A stretch of DNA of 64,000 nt from Eutrigla gurnardus. Lineage: Eukaryota; Chordata; Actinopteri; Perciformes; Triglidae. Made by a program: the position numbers and the translations under genes. How positions within the stretch are numbered: the stretch's first letter is position 1; each line of letters opens with the position of its first letter. The stretch spans positions 6,368,406 through 6,432,405 of the forward strand of contig OY741283.1 of NCBI GenBank assembly GCA_963514095.1. Reading direction: 5' to 3'. A model generated the notes under the pieces. The model was not told the DNA's origin. It ran no database searches and worked only from the letters and a program-made list of their open reading frames with translations. This document shows, piece after piece, positions 61,063-64,000 of this stretch.

Positions 61063-61670
61063 TGAGAGAGAGAGCGTCAGTGTGCCCGTCTAGGCACAGT
61101 TTAGTTGGATGAGTGGACTACATTATGGTATGTTCTACTGAAGCATCTGTTTGCGTTCTAACTGTGCCGTGGTCTGTTGAAACTGATGATTTTAACGCCA
61201 GAATCAGCCTATTTTGAAATGAAGTGTTCTTAAAGAAGTGGTTTATTAATAGAAACAGTCCAACATGACCTTAGCGTTGCCTTAGTAGAGTTGAAATGGT
61301 TCACCCTGAACCGAAACTATAAATCCAAAAACATACACCCACAAACACAGAATAAAAAAAAACACTTTTAAGCCCTCGGTTATATTTTCCGCAAGGACGG
61401 TCACGAGGACACGAGCTGACGTGGAATCGTGACGAGCGAACGTGTGAATCTTTTATACTGTGTGCCGGTTTCTCCTCACGGCAAACCAACATTCTCCTAA
61501 AAGATGCTCATTTTCTTCGCCCGTCTGCGTCCGCGTAGTTACAAACTGTATGATGTGACGGGTGAACACCTGAGGTAAGTGTCCTACAGTGTGACATCAC
61601 TGTCCTAAGCTGTGACATCACTTTGACCGCGCAGACCCTCACGGATGCTTCAAGCATTACTCACGCTTAA

Positions 61671-61695
61671 CACACACACACACACACACACACAC
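61671..61695. repeat. (CA)n microsatellite
   Basis: About twelve CA units. Confidence 0.93.
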
Positions 61696-61739
61696 CCATT
61701 ACAGCTAGTGGCTTACATATTCATGCATCCTCCTGCTTA

Positions 61740-62150
61740 CAATTTGCTTAAAAGTAGAGACAGCATTGAGATATTTGACTTGAGTAAAAGAAAAAATACC
61801 ACACTATAACAATACTCCATGAGAAGTTAAAGTGCCAGTTCTGTGGCAAAAATTTGACAATATTTCAATGTAATCAGTGATGATTTAATTGAAAATCCTC
61901 AAGATTTCCACCTTAAAGTCCTGCATGCATAAGTATACTTATGTAGAAGTAAATAAGGTTAAATTAGCAGCTGAATATAGAGAAATACATAACTTTAGAT
62001 AACTGTAATAACTACGGCTGGAGTAAAAAGAACAATATTTCACTGAAATGTAAGTGTAGTCCTGAAATGTAAATACTCAAGTAAAGTACAAATACTTGAA
62101 CAAGTACAGTGCTTAAGTAAATGTACTGTAGCAGTGATAGACAGGTGGTT
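61740..62150. repeat. Teleost AAGTA-rich interspersed repeat
   Basis: Phrases such as AAAGTCCTGCATGCATAAGT, ACTCAAGTAAAGTACAAATA and TGCTTAAGTAAATGTACTGT follow the word order of a dispersed teleost repeat that I recognise. No ends or target duplication could be fixed and no open frame is left. The class (probably a DNA element) is uncertain. Confidence 0.5.
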
Positions 62151-64000
62151 GGAGGGCAGAATAATTCAGTTTGTTCCAGGGGATTAGAGATTAGAAACAC
62201 ATCTCTCACCCTAACCTCAGCCTGCAGACACACATCTGCACCCAGAAGCCGCTTTTAGTACGTGTGCAGATTTCTTAATACCGACCGATAAACCTCGACA
62301 GTGCGTTCCTTCATTCATATAGAAACAAATTTAAAAAATCTATAAGCAACCTTTAAGAGTTCCCAATTCAGGTTCATTCTGATGCTCTCCCCACAGCCAA
62401 TAGTAATATTGATTGCTGTACATCCACTGTTAAAACAAGCCAAGGGGAGTTCATTTCTTCTTTTTTTCACTTTTTAAAAATGTTATAACTTCTTTTACTG
62501 CAGTTTTACTGGTGTGTCGTCACACGCCCCCAAACACAAGCAGACATATGCTGTGTAATATGCACAAACCGAAGCCAAACGCACACCATGCTTTACGCAT
62601 AACCACAGTGACACACACACACGCCGTCCACACTCCTCTTCGCACCTCTAGGGGTTCAAATGATTTCACAAATACTCACACTCAATCCCCCAGCCGGGCG
62701 ACACGAGCTTAGACGAGGTGACGATGTGTGCTGTGGGTTCTATACCAAAATCAGCACGCTTTTATTTTCTAGTAAAAGATTGTGATCATTTGGAAGGCAA
62801 CGTTCTGAGGAAAAAATTCACAGCTTTCTATAAAAACTATTCTTATCACTTCAGAGTGTTTTTGTTCTTATGAAAGAACATTGGCTTGAGAGAACGGGTT
62901 AGTCGGTGTGAAGACATTTTCTTTACTATTATACATCAAAACCATATGTAGTACAGAGGAGCCTGTGGTTACCCGTGGTTACCGTCTCAGTCAAAAGAAG
63001 ATTATCTGTAGCAAATTAAATTCCTGCCACTGCAGGAGAAGTTACTCCTTATGATTCATAACTATATTTTTAAAATGTCTTACGTGCTTAAAACAACATT
63101 TATTTTAAGAACGTTACTTGGAAACGAAGCCACAGGTTCCTTTGTTCGGTGACTGATTCGGCTGCGACAAACAGAGATTATGTCTCTGTTTATCTACACT
63201 AACGTCTCATTTAGAGTTTACCGTGATTGATGGTGTTTTTTTGTTCTTTTTTTTGCATTTGTTTCAATATGCCCTCACTACACCACACATTTAGGCTTCC
63301 TCACAGCATTTACAGTACACTTTTTGCACAACTTTAATTATGGCAGTGGATGTGATGCAACCCACGATGTCACACAGTTACCAGATGTGCAGCTACACAT
63401 GGTAAACAGCTGGCTGAAGCCCAACAAATTGCAATTAGAGCTCTCTTTATGTCTACTGTGGTATGGACTTAACCAAAAATAATAATAGCAAAAAATAAAG
63501 GTATTATTTACACATTTTTATTTACTATTATTACAAATAATATCATCATTGAGAGAGAGAGACAGAGACAGAGGGAGGGGGGGATTATTAGAGTCCCCAT
63601 TCTCCTTCTAATCCACAATATTCTAGACTGTGGCAACACCAGCACTCAGTACAAAGCCTAAATCCCGCTGTTAAAACACAGGCCTGCATTGTGGCTGTTG
63701 GCAGGCGAGAGCACCTTTTTGATTCATGTTCACGGGCAAAGCGGACGCCATGACTGTTTCCTGCTCGTTTATGTAGCTCAGCATGCCGAGGAGGGCTGCT
63801 GATGGAAATGGAAGACTGACGTTGTTTACCTTCTAAAATGTTGCATAAATGTAAACCATCATCAACAGACAGAGAGATCATTCAAACGTGGAAGTGAGAC
63901 AAACTGAAATAGTTAATTTATGTGTGTGTGAGGATGCTATTGTGTTTGTGAATGCATGAATATACATATAGGAGGCTGGAAGGCAGCATGTGTTACATTC
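62151..64000. other. Intergenic DNA without recognised genes
   Basis: AT-rich, with short CA and GA runs. I see no coding exon, RNA gene or defined repeat to the window end. Confidence 0.55.

Overview
The window looks like nuclear DNA of a teleost fish, probably a percomorph. It has short-intron vertebrate genes with GT-AG junctions, very abundant (CA)n/(TG)n microsatellites, a hAT-type non-autonomous transposon, and proteins close to vertebrate orthologues. It is not prokaryotic, and I see no bacterial-style system. Species cannot be named from sequence alone.

Layout, left to right: (1) 1-18,390, minus strand: the 5' end of a P/Q-type calcium channel alpha-1 gene (cacna1a). Exons 1-3 are present, and the rest lies off the left edge. 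Its 14.7-kb first intron has AT-AC ends of the U12 (minor spliceosome) class. (2) 18.4-20 kb: its GC-rich promoter; then about 5 kb of intergenic DNA. (3) 24,992-26,257, plus: alkbh7, four exons. (4) 27,325-29,981, plus: gfus (GDP-L-fucose synthase), ten coding exons, with a second U12-type intron (GT-AG). (5) 30,629-34,088, minus: gtf2f1 (TFIIF alpha, RAP74), thirteen coding exons, ending tail-to-tail with gfus. (6) 36,123-42,453, plus: a 23-exon adhesion GPCR of the ADGRE/CD97 type with an N-terminal uromodulin-like D8C domain, six EGF units, a GAIN/GPS region and seven transmembrane helices. (7) An orphan copy of one receptor exon upstream (35.46 kb) and an eroded partial copy of the receptor downstream (45.7-47.3 kb). 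(8) 43.2-45.2 kb: a possible 5'TOP-type non-coding host gene, interrupted by a 959-bp hAT element with a perfect 8-bp target duplication. (9) 47.4-64 kb: no coding exon recognised; it contains a near-perfect REST/NRSF (RE1) site beside a GC-rich patch, a 31-bp minisatellite and dense microsatellites.

The genes do not form one pathway. cacna1a, alkbh7, gtf2f1 and ADGRE-type genes all lie on human 19p13, so the window looks like a conserved synteny block. That supports calling the channel Cav2.1 rather than Cav2.2; gfus is the outlier. All exon boundaries were placed by reading splice sites and phases by eye. Summed coding lengths are 699 nt (alkbh7), 975 nt (gfus), 1,599 nt (gtf2f1) and 2,982 nt (receptor), all whole numbers of codons with continuous frames.
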